Assembly: GCA_022072055.1 (NCBI GenBank)
Contig: JAJVIK010000023.1
Span: 88,324-152,323, forward strand
DNA length: 64,000 nucleotides
Direction: 5' to 3'
Source of the DNA: a bacterium
GTDB taxonomy: Bacteria > Hinthialibacterota > Hinthialibacteria > OLB16
The notes beneath the pieces are model-generated. The model had not been told where the DNA came from. It worked only from the letters and a program-made list of their open reading frames with translations, and did not search any database. Both the position numbers and the translations under genes were made by a program. This document shows, piece by piece, positions 18,309-27,703 of this stretch (positions are counted from its first letter, which is position 1; every line of letters starts with the position of its first letter).

Positions 18309-19310
18309 ATGAACTATTTGTCTCTCGGACTGTCTGTGTCGGCTGTTCTCCTCCTTTCCACAATGACACCTGTTCAGGGCGAGGATCCGCGGGAGCGCGG
18401 CGCTTTGGCCGGGGAACGGTATCGCGTGATCGTTTCAACAGACATCGGCGGCTCCGACAACGATGACTTCCAATCGATGGTCCACTTCCTTCTGTATGCC
18501 GATCTGTTTGACATCGAGGGGCTTCTTTCCTCACCTCCCGGCGCCGGGCGCGCGGGGCACATCCACGAGGTCATCGACGCCTACGCGATAGACCATCCGA
18601 AGCTGATCCGTCACTCGGAGAACTTCCCCCACCCGGACAGACTTCGGGCGTTGGTGAAGCAAGGGGCCGTCGAGCCCGCGCCGGAGCAGGGCTTCTCCGA
18701 ACCCACGGAGGGGTCCCGCTGGATTGTGGAGAGAGCGCGAGCGGATGATCCTCGACCGCTGTATGCGCTCGTGTGGGGCAGCATTACGGATGTGGCCCAG
18801 GCGGTCCACGATGCTCCTGACATAAAGGCCAAGCTGAGAGTCCATTTCATCAGCTCCTGGAATCGGGCCATGGACCGCGCTTCGCGCGATTACCTCCACG
18901 GGTGCCACTCGGACCTGTGGTGGATCGAATCGGACACCACCTTCCGCGGGATGTATGTGGGCGGGAACCAGGAGGGTGACCTGGGGAACAAGACCTTTCT
19001 CGATGAGCATGTCCGAGGGCATGGCGCGCTCGGCGATCTACTTGTGGAGAAGCTCCCCGCGATCAAGATGGGCGACACCCCATCCGTTCTCTATCTCCTC
19101 GCCGGCGATCCGGACAACCCCGAGAGCGACCACTGGGGGGGCCGATTTGTTCCCAGCGGACATGGCCCGCGTTACTGGACCGACAGTCAGGATCCGGCGT
19201 TGAGGGAAGGGAAGTACCCCGGCGCAAAGACGGTCAACCGATGGCGCGAGGCATACCTCCGCGACTGGCGGACCCGGATGGATTGGCTTGCCCCGGAGAA
19301 CTCGCGCTAG
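18309..19310 (+). CDS. Secreted nucleoside-hydrolase-like (DUF1593) protein
   Basis: 333 residues from ATG 18309 with GGGAG ahead of it. A signal peptide (LGLSVSAVLLLSTMTPVQG) precedes a YRVIVSTDIGGSDNDDFQSM motif, the aspartate-rich start of the nucleoside-hydrolase-like fold. Later parts, LIRHSENFPHPDRLRALV, RPLYALVWGSITDVAQAVHD and WWIESDTTFRGMYVGG, match the DUF1593/Sde182-type family linked to polysaccharide use in environmental bacteria. It is probably a glycoside-cleaving enzyme outside the inner membrane. The symporter downstream may take up its product. Confidence 0.82.
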   Translation: MNYLSLGLSVSAVLLLSTMTPVQGEDPRERGALAGERYRVIVSTDIGGSDNDDFQSMVHFLLYADLFDIEGLLSSPPGAGRAGHIHEVIDAYAIDHPKLIRHSENFPHPDRLRALVKQGAVEPAPEQGFSEPTEGSRWIVERARADDPRPLYALVWGSITDVAQAVHDAPDIKAKLRVHFISSWNRAMDRASRDYLHGCHSDLWWIESDTTFRGMYVGGNQEGDLGNKTFLDEHVRGHGALGDLLVEKLPAIKMGDTPSVLYLLAGDPDNPESDHWGGRFVPSGHGPRYWTDSQDPALREGKYPGAKTVNRWREAYLRDWRTRMDWLAPENSR

Positions 19311-19429
19311 CAATGTGCGAGTCGGCCCCCGCTTGAAAGGCGCACCCGCTTGGGGGACTATCGCCCGTCGCACTTTGGAATCAGTGGGCCGACTGGCCCC
19401 ATGACCCATCGCCGGGGGCGGTATCCGCT

Positions 19430-21205
19430 ATGGTTCTCACGCCGATTGATTGGGCGAGCATTGTTGTCTTCTTCGTGGTCTCTCTGCTGGTTGGGCTTTC
19501 GGTCGCCCGGAAGTCAGGAATCGATTCGGTCGAATATTTCGCGGCGGGGCGGAAGATGCCCTGGTGGTTGCTCGGCACCTCGATGGTGGCCACCACCTTC
19601 TCGACCGACACCCCGAACCTGGTCACCAGCATTGTCCGGAACGAAGGGGTCGCGGGAAACTGGGCCTGGTGGGCCTTCCTGCTCACCGGAATGCTGACAG
19701 TCTTCGTGTACGCCGCCCTGTGGCAGCGCTCCGGGGTCCTCACCGACATCGAGTTTTATGAGCTTCGCTATAGCGGCAAGGCCGCCGCGTTCCTCCGCGG
19801 CTTTCGCGCGATCTATCTGGGGGTGATCTTTAATGTTCTGATCATGGCCTCGGTGACCCTCGCCGCGATCAAGATCGGAGCGGTGATGCTCAATCTCACC
19901 CCGATTCAGACCATTCTCATCGCCGGAGTGGTGACCGCCGTCTACAGCTCGCTCGGGGGCCTTCGGGGGGTCCTGATCACGGATTTCTTCCAGTTCATTC
20001 TGGCCATGATCGGCTCGGTCGGGGCCGCTTATGTGGCGCTCAATCACCCCTCGGTGGGGGGTCTTTCGGGCCTCCTCTCCCACGAGTCGGTTCGCGACCG
20101 CCTGAACCTGTTTCCGGATTTCAGCAACACGGATCAGGCTCTTGCCGTGTTCATCATCCCGATCGCCGTGCAATGGTGGAGCGTCTGGTATCCCGGCTCG
20201 GAGCCGGGAGGAGGGGCCTTCATCGCTCAACGGATGCTCGCGGCCAAGGATCACCGCAACGCCATCGGCGCGACCTTCCTGTTCAACGCCGCCCACTATG
20301 CGCTACGCCCCTGGCCCTGGATCCTGGTTGCGCTCTGCTCCATCGTGGTCTTCCCCGATCTGGATTCCCTGAGGGCCGCTTTCCCAAACGCGGCGAATGT
20401 CGTGGACCATGACATGGGCTACTCCGCGATGCTCACCTTCCTGCCCCCCGGTTTGATGGGCTTGGTGGTGGCCTCTCTCATCGCGGCTTACATGTCCACG
20501 ATCTCCACTCTGCTGAATCTCGGCTCCTCGTATGTAACCCATGATTTCTACCAGCGCTTCATCCACCCCGAGAGCACGGAAAAGCATCTCGTTCAGGTCG
20601 GCAGAATCACCACCGTGCTGCTCATGGCGGCCTCGGGGTTCATCGCGCTTTTCTTGGTGGACGCCTACAAGACCTTTCAGATTATCCTCCAGGTGGGAGC
20701 GGGCACGGGACTGCTCTTCATTCTGCGCTGGTTCTGGTGGCGGATAAACGCCGTGAGCGAAATCGCGGCGATGCTGATCTCGTTCGCGATTGCCTATTAC
20801 TTTGCCCAGATTAACCCCGAGAGCGGCCTACGCCCGTGGGAGCAGCTCTTGGTGGGGGTTGCCGTTTCCACCGTGGGATGGGTCTTGGTGGCGTTCATCT
20901 CCCCAGCCACGGATGAGGCGAAACTGATCAGCTTCTACCGCAAGGTCACCCCCGGAGGGCCAGGCTGGAGGCGGATTCGCGCAAAGGTTGAGCTGGAGGG
21001 GCCGGCTGGGGATGATCCGGCAACCGCCTGGAAGGTTCCCCAGGGGATCCTCTGCATGGTTCTCGGCTGCGCGGGGGTCTACAGCGCCCTGTTCGCCACC
21101 GGGTACTGGATTTATGGAATGGTCCCGCTTGCAACGGGCATGACCCTCATCGCGGTGGCCTCGAGCTTCGCGCTGTTTAAGGCGTGGAACGCGCTGCTCG
21201 AGTAG
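19430..21205 (+). CDS. Sodium:solute symporter (SSS family)
   Basis: 591 residues with about 13 or more membrane helices. The family start is clear: DWASIVVFFVVSLLVGLSVA, then EYFAAGRKMPWWLLGTSMVA and YSSLGGLRGVLITDFFQF, the LeuT-fold sodium-site region. It uses the sodium gradient to import sugars, nucleosides or similar solutes. Its position between a nucleoside-hydrolase-like protein and a large secreted protein suggests a carbohydrate-derived substrate. The C-terminal 100 residues carry an extra soluble stretch and two further helices. Confidence 0.92.
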   Translation: MVLTPIDWASIVVFFVVSLLVGLSVARKSGIDSVEYFAAGRKMPWWLLGTSMVATTFSTDTPNLVTSIVRNEGVAGNWAWWAFLLTGMLTVFVYAALWQRSGVLTDIEFYELRYSGKAAAFLRGFRAIYLGVIFNVLIMASVTLAAIKIGAVMLNLTPIQTILIAGVVTAVYSSLGGLRGVLITDFFQFILAMIGSVGAAYVALNHPSVGGLSGLLSHESVRDRLNLFPDFSNTDQALAVFIIPIAVQWWSVWYPGSEPGGGAFIAQRMLAAKDHRNAIGATFLFNAAHYALRPWPWILVALCSIVVFPDLDSLRAAFPNAANVVDHDMGYSAMLTFLPPGLMGLVVASLIAAYMSTISTLLNLGSSYVTHDFYQRFIHPESTEKHLVQVGRITTVLLMAASGFIALFLVDAYKTFQIILQVGAGTGLLFILRWFWWRINAVSEIAAMLISFAIAYYFAQINPESGLRPWEQLLVGVAVSTVGWVLVAFISPATDEAKLISFYRKVTPGGPGWRRIRAKVELEGPAGDDPATAWKVPQGILCMVLGCAGVYSALFATGYWIYGMVPLATGMTLIAVASSFALFKAWNALLE

Positions 21206-21273
21206 AGTGGTGGCATGGACGGCTCGTCCATGAAAGAAGCGATTCGGTGATTTAACGGATGGAGGATGGAGCC

Positions 21274-23487
21274 ATGAAGTTGCGCGCGGGCTTGATCGGA
21301 AGCTTGATTCTCTTGCTGGGACTAACCTTGGCTAGCGCCGCCGAAAGGGGCCCGAAAGGCGGTTTCGACTTCCGTCACCCACGACCCGCCGGGAATGTGG
21401 AGCCGGGCGCCCATGGCGACAAACGCGTCGATTTCAGCCGCCCCCAGGAACAGGCCGGAATGGTCTATGACACGGTCCTCCATTTCCCCGGAAGCGAGGT
21501 CCCCGCCTTCGAGGTCCGGACCGTGGAAGTCAACGGCCAGGCTCGTTCGCAATTCCTGGTCTCCAACGGGAGTGTCTATAACCTGAATCGGCGTGCGCAC
21601 GGCTCCGAGGACCTCGCTCTCTCGGTGAACTCTGGCTGGAAACCGGGAGAGAAATACGAGTTTCGGGTGGCGGGGGAGACCCCCTCCGGTGATTCCGTGC
21701 TCCTTGTTGCCCAAGCGGATTCGCCCGCCAAGACCGGCCCTGGGGTCTCGCTCTCGTTTGGAAAGCCGCTGGTGGAGTTTCCCTACCATCATGCGATTGT
21801 GAATGTGGCCGGGGAGGATGTGGAAGCGGGCACGGTGACCCTTGTCGAGGTGGATGGAGTCCGCAACCGGGATATCCGGGTCTTCAATCTGGGCCCCACC
21901 GACAAGCTCCTCGAGCATGGGGCGCTTTCCACCGAATTTGAGAGTTACTCGCGGCGCTCGATTGGCGGGGGCAAGGACCTGCGGGTGTATGTCCCCTGCA
22001 ATTGGACCAACGGCGGGAAGCACCGGGTCGCGGTGACCCTCACCACCGATTCGGGCGCCACGAAGGTCTTTGAATCCGATTCGGGCGCCCCGGGATCCGG
22101 CGGTTACTGGAACGCGGAATGGCCGAAGTCTGTCTCGATCACCCTGCGCGAAACCGCCGGGGTGATTCGACAGGGGGAGCCGGTTCACCTGATGCTCGGC
22201 CTATTCGCGGATGATGTGGCCAACCCCACCGATGAAATCCGGGTGGTGACCTACGACCACCGCTCCCCCAAGGCAGGGGCCGATGGCTATGTCGTCGCGC
22301 CTCACCAGATTCTCTCCACCACGCTCTGGCGCGACGAAAAGGTCCTCGCCATCGAGGAGAAAGACTCCCACACCGGCGAGAAGGTCCATCGCTATGACCC
22401 CACGGTCACCGTGGAGCTGGTTTTCCTCGCGGATGTCCTCCCGTATGAAGAGAAGATCTATCAGGTACTGTATGGGAACCCGAATGCCAAACGGGAGACC
22501 TTAGAGACCGACCTCAAGGTCTCCCCGACCAAGGGGCTGGGCGAGGTGATCGAGACCGCGAACTATCGGATCGGGACTTCCACCAACAGCGGGGCGATTG
22601 AGGGGGTCACCATCCTGGGCAAGGGCGATCCGGTCCTTCTGGAGCACAAACTCGAAACCAACGGCGCGGTCCACTGGAATCCGGACTGCTACTCCCCCCC
22701 GACCCCTTGGGTGCATGTGAGCGATTGGGAAGGGGCCGACAAGCGGGCTGTTTCTGGGCCAATCCTCCACCGTAACCGAGTGCATGCCCTGCTCCCCCAC
22801 ATGAACAATGTCTCCGCGCATGTGTCGTACTCATTCTACGCCGGGCAGCCGTATATCCTCATGTCCTCCCTGATGAAGGTCCATGAAAACATTTTTGTGC
22901 AGGCTTCCCGCAATTCCGAGATTGTTTTCAATCACGCCGTGCTCAACGAGTTTGTGTGGCATGATCCGTCCGGCGTGGTGAAGAGCCTGCCCATCGAGAG
23001 CGCGCGGAAGCACCCCACCCACGGGCTTGAAATCCCTCCCGACACCCCCTGGATGGCGTTCATCAACCGTGAACGGAAGGTCGGGTTCGCCTCGATCCAG
23101 TTGGAATATCTCAACACCAACGAATTCGGGGACATCGCCAGCGAGGCCCAGCCCTACATTTATGTTCAAAACGGGCCGTGGATTTACTGGTCGCGGGGTC
23201 TTGTCTATCCGTTCGGCGGGTTGAACTTCACGCGCATGATGCCGGTGCGGGCGGGCAGCCTCTACTATGAGAGGAACGCCTGGGTTCCGTTCCGCTTCGC
23301 GGAGGAAAACGATCCCTTCGCCGAGATCGTGACCTTGCGCAAGGAGCTCACCGAGCCGCTTCTCGTTCACGAGTGGATGGGAACGGACGCGCGCACTCCG
23401 GAAACCTGGGTGATGCCGATCCTCACCATGCCCTTCGATGAGGGGGTCTCCGGCGCGGTCAGCGGGCACAAGGAGCCGAAGAAATAG
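21274..23487 (+). CDS. Large secreted protein of unknown function
   Basis: 737 residues from ATG 21274, preferred over an ATG 15 bases earlier because GGAGG sits between them at proper spacing. The signal peptide is LRAGLIGSLILLLGLTLASA. The mature part is rich in beta-strands: an N-terminal domain with KPGEKYEFRVAG and a middle with an EEKIYQVLYGNPNA segment that loosely recalls beta-sandwich domains of polysaccharide-active proteins. The C-terminal half contains HWNPDCYSPPTPWVHVSDW and PWIYWSRGLVYPFGGLNF. I recognise no catalytic motif. Context (symporter, DUF1593 protein, oxidoreductase) suggests polysaccharide or glycoside breakdown. Confidence 0.75.
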   Translation: MKLRAGLIGSLILLLGLTLASAAERGPKGGFDFRHPRPAGNVEPGAHGDKRVDFSRPQEQAGMVYDTVLHFPGSEVPAFEVRTVEVNGQARSQFLVSNGSVYNLNRRAHGSEDLALSVNSGWKPGEKYEFRVAGETPSGDSVLLVAQADSPAKTGPGVSLSFGKPLVEFPYHHAIVNVAGEDVEAGTVTLVEVDGVRNRDIRVFNLGPTDKLLEHGALSTEFESYSRRSIGGGKDLRVYVPCNWTNGGKHRVAVTLTTDSGATKVFESDSGAPGSGGYWNAEWPKSVSITLRETAGVIRQGEPVHLMLGLFADDVANPTDEIRVVTYDHRSPKAGADGYVVAPHQILSTTLWRDEKVLAIEEKDSHTGEKVHRYDPTVTVELVFLADVLPYEEKIYQVLYGNPNAKRETLETDLKVSPTKGLGEVIETANYRIGTSTNSGAIEGVTILGKGDPVLLEHKLETNGAVHWNPDCYSPPTPWVHVSDWEGADKRAVSGPILHRNRVHALLPHMNNVSAHVSYSFYAGQPYILMSSLMKVHENIFVQASRNSEIVFNHAVLNEFVWHDPSGVVKSLPIESARKHPTHGLEIPPDTPWMAFINRERKVGFASIQLEYLNTNEFGDIASEAQPYIYVQNGPWIYWSRGLVYPFGGLNFTRMMPVRAGSLYYERNAWVPFRFAEENDPFAEIVTLRKELTEPLLVHEWMGTDARTPETWVMPILTMPFDEGVSGAVSGHKEPKK

Positions 23488-23492
23488 GGATC

Positions 23493-24488
23493 TCAGGCGA
23501 AGTGCACAAACCCTTTTGAGCGAATCCGCTTCTGCTTCCCGTGGAGGTGGGTTTCGACACCCTTCGCGGAGGATGTGACCTTGCCGATTCGGGTGAGTGG
23601 GACCCCATCGAGGTCGATCCTGTCGGCCGACTGGCTATCTCCGGCTTCGACCACCAAGAGCTCAAAGTCCTCCCCGCCGAGGAAGGCATATTCATGGGGC
23701 TTAAGGTCAAGCTCCTTGGCCTGCTCGATCACGAATGGGTCAATCGGCAATCGGTCCAGGTGAATCACCGCGCCGAGGCCGGAGCGCCGGAGGACCTTGG
23801 TCAAGTCCACCGCAAGCCCATCTGAAAGATCAGTCAAGGCTCGAACCGGAAGCGCCTTCCGCAGGGCGGGGAGCAGCGGCCAGCGCGCGCGTGGATTCCA
23901 CAGCGGGTGGTCGAGATTGGGAAATCCACGTGGTCTTGCCGATTTGAGCTCCACCAGCGCTTGGCAGCGCCCGAGCGCCGCGCTTACCCAGAGCGCATCC
24001 CCGGGAGAGGCCCCTGTCTGAAGGAGGACCTCCTCTCGTTTAACCTCGCCGACGACCATGACATCGAGCATGACACGCGGGCTTCGGACCGTGTCGCCTC
24101 CCAGCGGGATCAGACCGAACTCGGTGGACACCTCGACCAACCCATCCGTGAAGGCCTCCAAGTGATCGATGCGGACCCGCGAGGGGATTCCGATGCTGAC
24201 CAGGAACCCAACCGGGCGCCCCCCCATGGCGGTGACATCGCTCGCGGCGGCAAGCACCGCGCGGCGCGCCAGCCCGCTCCAACCCAGCCAGGAGCGCCTG
24301 AAGTGCGTTCCCTCGATGAAGGCGTCCGAGGTCAACACCAGCGATTTCCCTTGGGGTGGCGCCAGCACGGCGGCGTCATCGCCGATCGGCACTTGGAGAC
24401 AATCTCTCGGAGCCCCTGAAAGCCGCTCGGCCAGATGTTCCAGCCAGCCGCGCTCGCCGATGTCCGCAAGAACCCGCTTTCTCTGCAT
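23493..24488 (-). CDS. thiL: Thiamine-monophosphate kinase (ThiL)
   Basis: 331 residues from the ATG at 24488 (MQRKRVLADIGERG), chosen because homology-like sequence starts there; a longer start at 24551 would add a non-conserved stretch. It phosphorylates thiamine phosphate to the active diphosphate cofactor. Family motifs present: VPIGDDAAVL, TSDAFIEGTHFRRSW, DLSDGLAVDL and FLGGEDFELLV. It shares a 91-base divergent gap with the oxidoreductase gene and is convergent with the secreted protein gene. No other thiamine gene is nearby and I see no TPP riboswitch. Confidence 0.94.
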   Translation of the reverse strand: MQRKRVLADIGERGWLEHLAERLSGAPRDCLQVPIGDDAAVLAPPQGKSLVLTSDAFIEGTHFRRSWLGWSGLARRAVLAAASDVTAMGGRPVGFLVSIGIPSRVRIDHLEAFTDGLVEVSTEFGLIPLGGDTVRSPRVMLDVMVVGEVKREEVLLQTGASPGDALWVSAALGRCQALVELKSARPRGFPNLDHPLWNPRARWPLLPALRKALPVRALTDLSDGLAVDLTKVLRRSGLGAVIHLDRLPIDPFVIEQAKELDLKPHEYAFLGGEDFELLVVEAGDSQSADRIDLDGVPLTRIGKVTSSAKGVETHLHGKQKRIRSKGFVHFA

Positions 24489-24582
24489 GCGCCCAGTATG
24501 AAAACCCGGAGGGGGAGCGGCAAGAGGCCAGTTCCATGGGATAATCCCCACGGTGGCTCCAACGCCAACGGAGGTGCGGATG

Positions 24583-25611
24583 ATGGGATCGAAACTGCGC
24601 GCGGTGATGGTCGGCTGTGGTGGGATGAGCCGGGAATGGCTGAAGTTCCTTCAGCCGATGGAGGATGTCGAAATTGTCGGCCTGGTGGACATTGTCGAGG
24701 CCAGCGCGCGCGCGCGCGCCGAGGAGTCGGGGCTTGAGGGAGTCTTTGTCGGTTCGAACCTCTCCAAGGCGCTCGATTCCACCAAGCCTGATGTCGTTTT
24801 CGACATCACGGTCCCCGAGGCCCACGCCGATGTGACAATCACCGCGCTCGAACACGGCTGCCATGTCCTTGGCGAGAAACCGATGGCGGACAGCCTTGAA
24901 AACGCCCGACGGATGATCGAAGCCGCTAGGCGCGCGGGGAGAATCTACGCGGTGACCCAGAATCGCCGCTATGATTCACGCATCCGTCGCCTGCGCGCTT
25001 ACCTCCAATCCGGGGAACTTGGCGACATCACCACGGTCAACAACGACTTCTATATCGGCGCGCACTTCGGCGGGTTCCGCGACCGCATGGAGCATGTCCT
25101 CTTGCTCGACATGGCGATACACACCTTTGATGCCGCCCGCTTCCTGATGGGGGCCGATCCGCTCGCGGTGTACTGCAAGGATTGGAACCCGCGCGGGTCT
25201 TGGTACGACCACGATGCCTCCGCCGTGGCCATCTTCGAGATGAGCAACGGGATCATCTACACCTACCGCGGGAGCTGGTGTTGCGAAGGGCTGAACACCA
25301 CCTGGGAATCCGATTGGAGGATTCAAACTTCAAAGGGCTGCGCGCGCTGGGATGGGGGCGACCTCCTGGTCATGCAGCGGGTTCTGTCCGCGAACGGATT
25401 TCATTCGGAACTGGAGCAGGTTCAGATGCCCGAAACCCTCATCGCGGACAAGGCGGGTGGGCACATTGGGGTTGTCCGGGAGTTTCTCGACTGTGTTCGC
25501 GCGGGAGCAACGCCGGAAACGACTTGTGAGGACAACATCTGGAGCCTGGCGATGGTTCTGGCGGCGGTGGAGAGCAGCGAGAGGGGGGAACGAGTTGAGA
25601 TTTCGGTGTGA
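24583..25611 (+). CDS. Gfo/Idh/MocA family NAD(P)-dependent oxidoreductase
   Basis: 342 residues from the ATG at 24583, 7 bases after GGAGGT (24570-24575); an ATG at 24580 is equally in frame. The Rossmann start LRAVMVGCGGMSREWL and the LGEKPMADSLENA segment, with the family Lys, are clear, as is the later HIGVVREFLDCVRAGATPET. The second half is the open-faced beta-sheet with YDHDASAVAIFEMSNG. These enzymes oxidise or epimerise sugars and inositols. It probably serves the carbohydrate locus just upstream; the substrate cannot be told. Confidence 0.9.
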   Translation: MGSKLRAVMVGCGGMSREWLKFLQPMEDVEIVGLVDIVEASARARAEESGLEGVFVGSNLSKALDSTKPDVVFDITVPEAHADVTITALEHGCHVLGEKPMADSLENARRMIEAARRAGRIYAVTQNRRYDSRIRRLRAYLQSGELGDITTVNNDFYIGAHFGGFRDRMEHVLLLDMAIHTFDAARFLMGADPLAVYCKDWNPRGSWYDHDASAVAIFEMSNGIIYTYRGSWCCEGLNTTWESDWRIQTSKGCARWDGGDLLVMQRVLSANGFHSELEQVQMPETLIADKAGGHIGVVREFLDCVRAGATPETTCEDNIWSLAMVLAAVESSERGERVEISV

Positions 25612-25626
25612 GAGATCGCAAACCGC

Positions 25627-26010
25627 TCAGGGATTCTCCCCCTTGCGCTTTTCCAGGTACGCGAAGAACACCGAGATCAGAATGTACTCAAACCACGCCA
25701 CGATCAGCGCGGGCAGCCACGACCCGGACTGAACCAGACCCACCAGCATCCGCGCGAGCATCAGGATCGGCGCCCAGAGCAGCAGAACCATCCCGAAGTC
25801 TTGCAGCCCGGCCTTGATCCCTTGAGACCGAAGCCGCGATGAGACCACCTCCAGCAAGAAGAAGGTGAGCATCCCCACCGCAAGCAGCACCACCAGCACG
25901 GAGTCGACGAGTGTCTCCTCCGTGGTTCGGACCAGCGCCAAACCCACCGAGAGCCCGACCACCAAGAGCCAAACCCCATACAGAAGAAATCGCCACTCCT
26001 TGCGCTTCAT
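25627..26010 (-). CDS. Small integral membrane protein, unknown
   Basis: 127 residues with about four membrane helices (FLLYGVWLLVVGLSVGLALV, VDSVLVVLLAVGMLTFFLLE, GMVLLLWAPILMLARMLVGL and ALIVAWFEYILISVFFAYLE). It starts KRKEWR and ends KRKGENP, so both termini are basic and probably cytoplasmic. No family recognised. Convergent with the oxidoreductase gene and divergent from the aldo/keto reductase. Confidence 0.65.
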   Translation of the reverse strand: MKRKEWRFLLYGVWLLVVGLSVGLALVRTTEETLVDSVLVVLLAVGMLTFFLLEVVSSRLRSQGIKAGLQDFGMVLLLWAPILMLARMLVGLVQSGSWLPALIVAWFEYILISVFFAYLEKRKGENP

Positions 26011-26091
26011 GAGGCCCCCATTCTAGGCTTGGGGGGCTGGCGCTGGAATCTACCCCAGGCCGCAAACACCGCGAGTGAGTCCCGCTCTAGA

Positions 26092-27219
26092 ATGAAAAGA
26101 CGCCGTTTCGGGAAAACCGAACTAGAACTTCCGATCCTCACCTTTGGGGCCATGCAGGTTCCGGTTCCGGAGGATGAGGCCGTGGCCGCCGAGACCACCC
26201 GGCGCGCCATCCAATCTGGGATCAACCATATCGAGACCGCCCAGGGCTACGGAACCAGCGAGGAGCGCCTGGGACGAATCCTCAAGGACTACCGCCGCGA
26301 GGATCTGATCATCACCACCAAGATCGGACCCACCGCCACCCGCGAGGAGATGTGGAAGAGGATCGAGAAATCCCTGAAGCGGCTCCAAATGACCTATGTG
26401 GAGAACCTGGACATCCACGGGATCAACACCTGGGAAGCGCTCGATCTGACCATGCGCAAGGGCGGGTGCCTTGCGGCGATCCGCGAGGCCATCGACCAAA
26501 AGGTGATCGGCCACATCGGGTTCTCGGGGCATGCCCCCTGCGAGGTGATCCTCGCCACGATTAACACGGGCGAGTTCGAATCGGTCAATCTGCACTACTA
26601 CACTCTGTTCCAGCGCAACCTCCCGGCGATCAAGCGCGCCGCCGAACTCGACATGGGCATTCTGATCATCTCCCCAAGCGACAAGGGCGGCCTGCTCTAT
26701 CGTCCCTCGGACACGCTGCGCGAACTCAGCAGGCCGTTCACCGCCATCGAGCTCAACCACCGCTGGCTGCTTGCGCATCCGGAAATCACCACCCTGACCG
26801 TGGGGTGCACCTATCCCAACGAATGGGATGACCACTTGGTGGTGGGCGAGCGGGATGGGCCGCTCACCGAGGAGGAGGCCGCGGCGGTGGAACGCTGGAT
26901 GGCGCAATACAATCTTCTCGGCGACACCTACTGCTCGGTGTGCGGCGACTGCCTCCCCTGTCCGGAGGAAATCAACATCCCTGAGATGCTGCGCCTGCGG
27001 AACCTCACCAAGGCGCTGGACATGGTCGAATACGGAAGGTATCGCTACAAGATGTTTGAGAACGCGGGTGACTGGTATCCGGGCAGGCGCGCCACCGCTT
27101 GCACCGACTGCGGGGATTGTCTTCCGCGCTGCCCCCTTCACCTTCCGATCCCAACCCTTCTCCGCGAAGCCCACGATCTCCTTTGGGAAGGGAAACAGGG
27201 CAGGCGCAGATGGGCGTGA
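26092..27219 (+). CDS. Aldo/keto reductase with C-terminal ferredoxin-type Fe-S domain
   Basis: 375 residues from ATG 26092 (MKRRRFGKTELELP); an in-frame start 63 bases earlier adds unconserved sequence. The TIM barrel carries AKR motifs: INHIETAQGYGTSEERLG (Glu where most AKRs have the catalytic Asp), ITTKIG (Lys) and LDIHGIN (His). After about residue 275 come two cysteine clusters, CSVCGDCLPCP and CTDCGDCLPRCP, the second a regular [4Fe-4S] pattern. This matches the Fe-S AKR subfamily (COG1453-like) found in anaerobes and PVC-type bacteria. Overlaps the rnhA start by 10 bases. Electron donor and substrate unknown. Confidence 0.9.
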   Translation: MKRRRFGKTELELPILTFGAMQVPVPEDEAVAAETTRRAIQSGINHIETAQGYGTSEERLGRILKDYRREDLIITTKIGPTATREEMWKRIEKSLKRLQMTYVENLDIHGINTWEALDLTMRKGGCLAAIREAIDQKVIGHIGFSGHAPCEVILATINTGEFESVNLHYYTLFQRNLPAIKRAAELDMGILIISPSDKGGLLYRPSDTLRELSRPFTAIELNHRWLLAHPEITTLTVGCTYPNEWDDHLVVGERDGPLTEEEAAAVERWMAQYNLLGDTYCSVCGDCLPCPEEINIPEMLRLRNLTKALDMVEYGRYRYKMFENAGDWYPGRRATACTDCGDCLPRCPLHLPIPTLLREAHDLLWEGKQGRRRWA

Positions 27220-27659
27220 AGGGCGAGATTGTCATTTACACCGATGGGGCCTGCTCCGGGAATCCCGGCCCTGGGGGGTGGGCCGCGATTCTCCGCTGGA
27301 ACCACCACACCAAGGAGATCTCCGGCTTCGAGGCCCACTCCACCAACAATCGGATGGAGCTCCGCGCCGTGATCGAGGCGCTCAAGTGCCTCAAGAAGAA
27401 GTCGATCCCGGTGCGCGTGGTGACCGACTCAAAGTACATCCAGCACGCCTTCACCAAGAAGTGGATAGACAACTGGATTCGCAAGGGGTGGCTGACCGCC
27501 TCCAAGGAGCCGGTCAAGAACCGGGAGCTCTGGGAGGAGCTTCTGGCGCTTTCGAAGTCCCACAAGATCGAATGGGCCTGGACTCGCGGTCACGCCGAGG
27601 ACGAGATGAACAACCGCTGCGATGAACTCGCCCGCGAGCAGATCGAAAGGCATCGTTGA
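27210..27659 (+). CDS. rnhA: Ribonuclease HI
   Basis: 149 residues from the ATG at 27210, inside the end of the aldo/keto reductase gene. It cuts RNA in RNA-DNA hybrids. The catalytic carboxylates are all visible: YTDGACSGNPGPGGW (Asp), NNRMELRAV (Glu), VVTDSKYI (Asp) and GHAEDEMNNRCDELAR (His and Asp). Length fits E. coli RnhA (155). The stop is 44 bases before the rsmA ATG, so the three genes look like one unit. Confidence 0.95.
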   Translation: MGVKGEIVIYTDGACSGNPGPGGWAAILRWNHHTKEISGFEAHSTNNRMELRAVIEALKCLKKKSIPVRVVTDSKYIQHAFTKKWIDNWIRKGWLTASKEPVKNRELWEELLALSKSHKIEWAWTRGHAEDEMNNRCDELAREQIERHR

Positions 27660-27703
27660 CCCTGGGAGCGCGGACCTCCGGTCCGCTCTCCCTCACCATT
27701 TCG

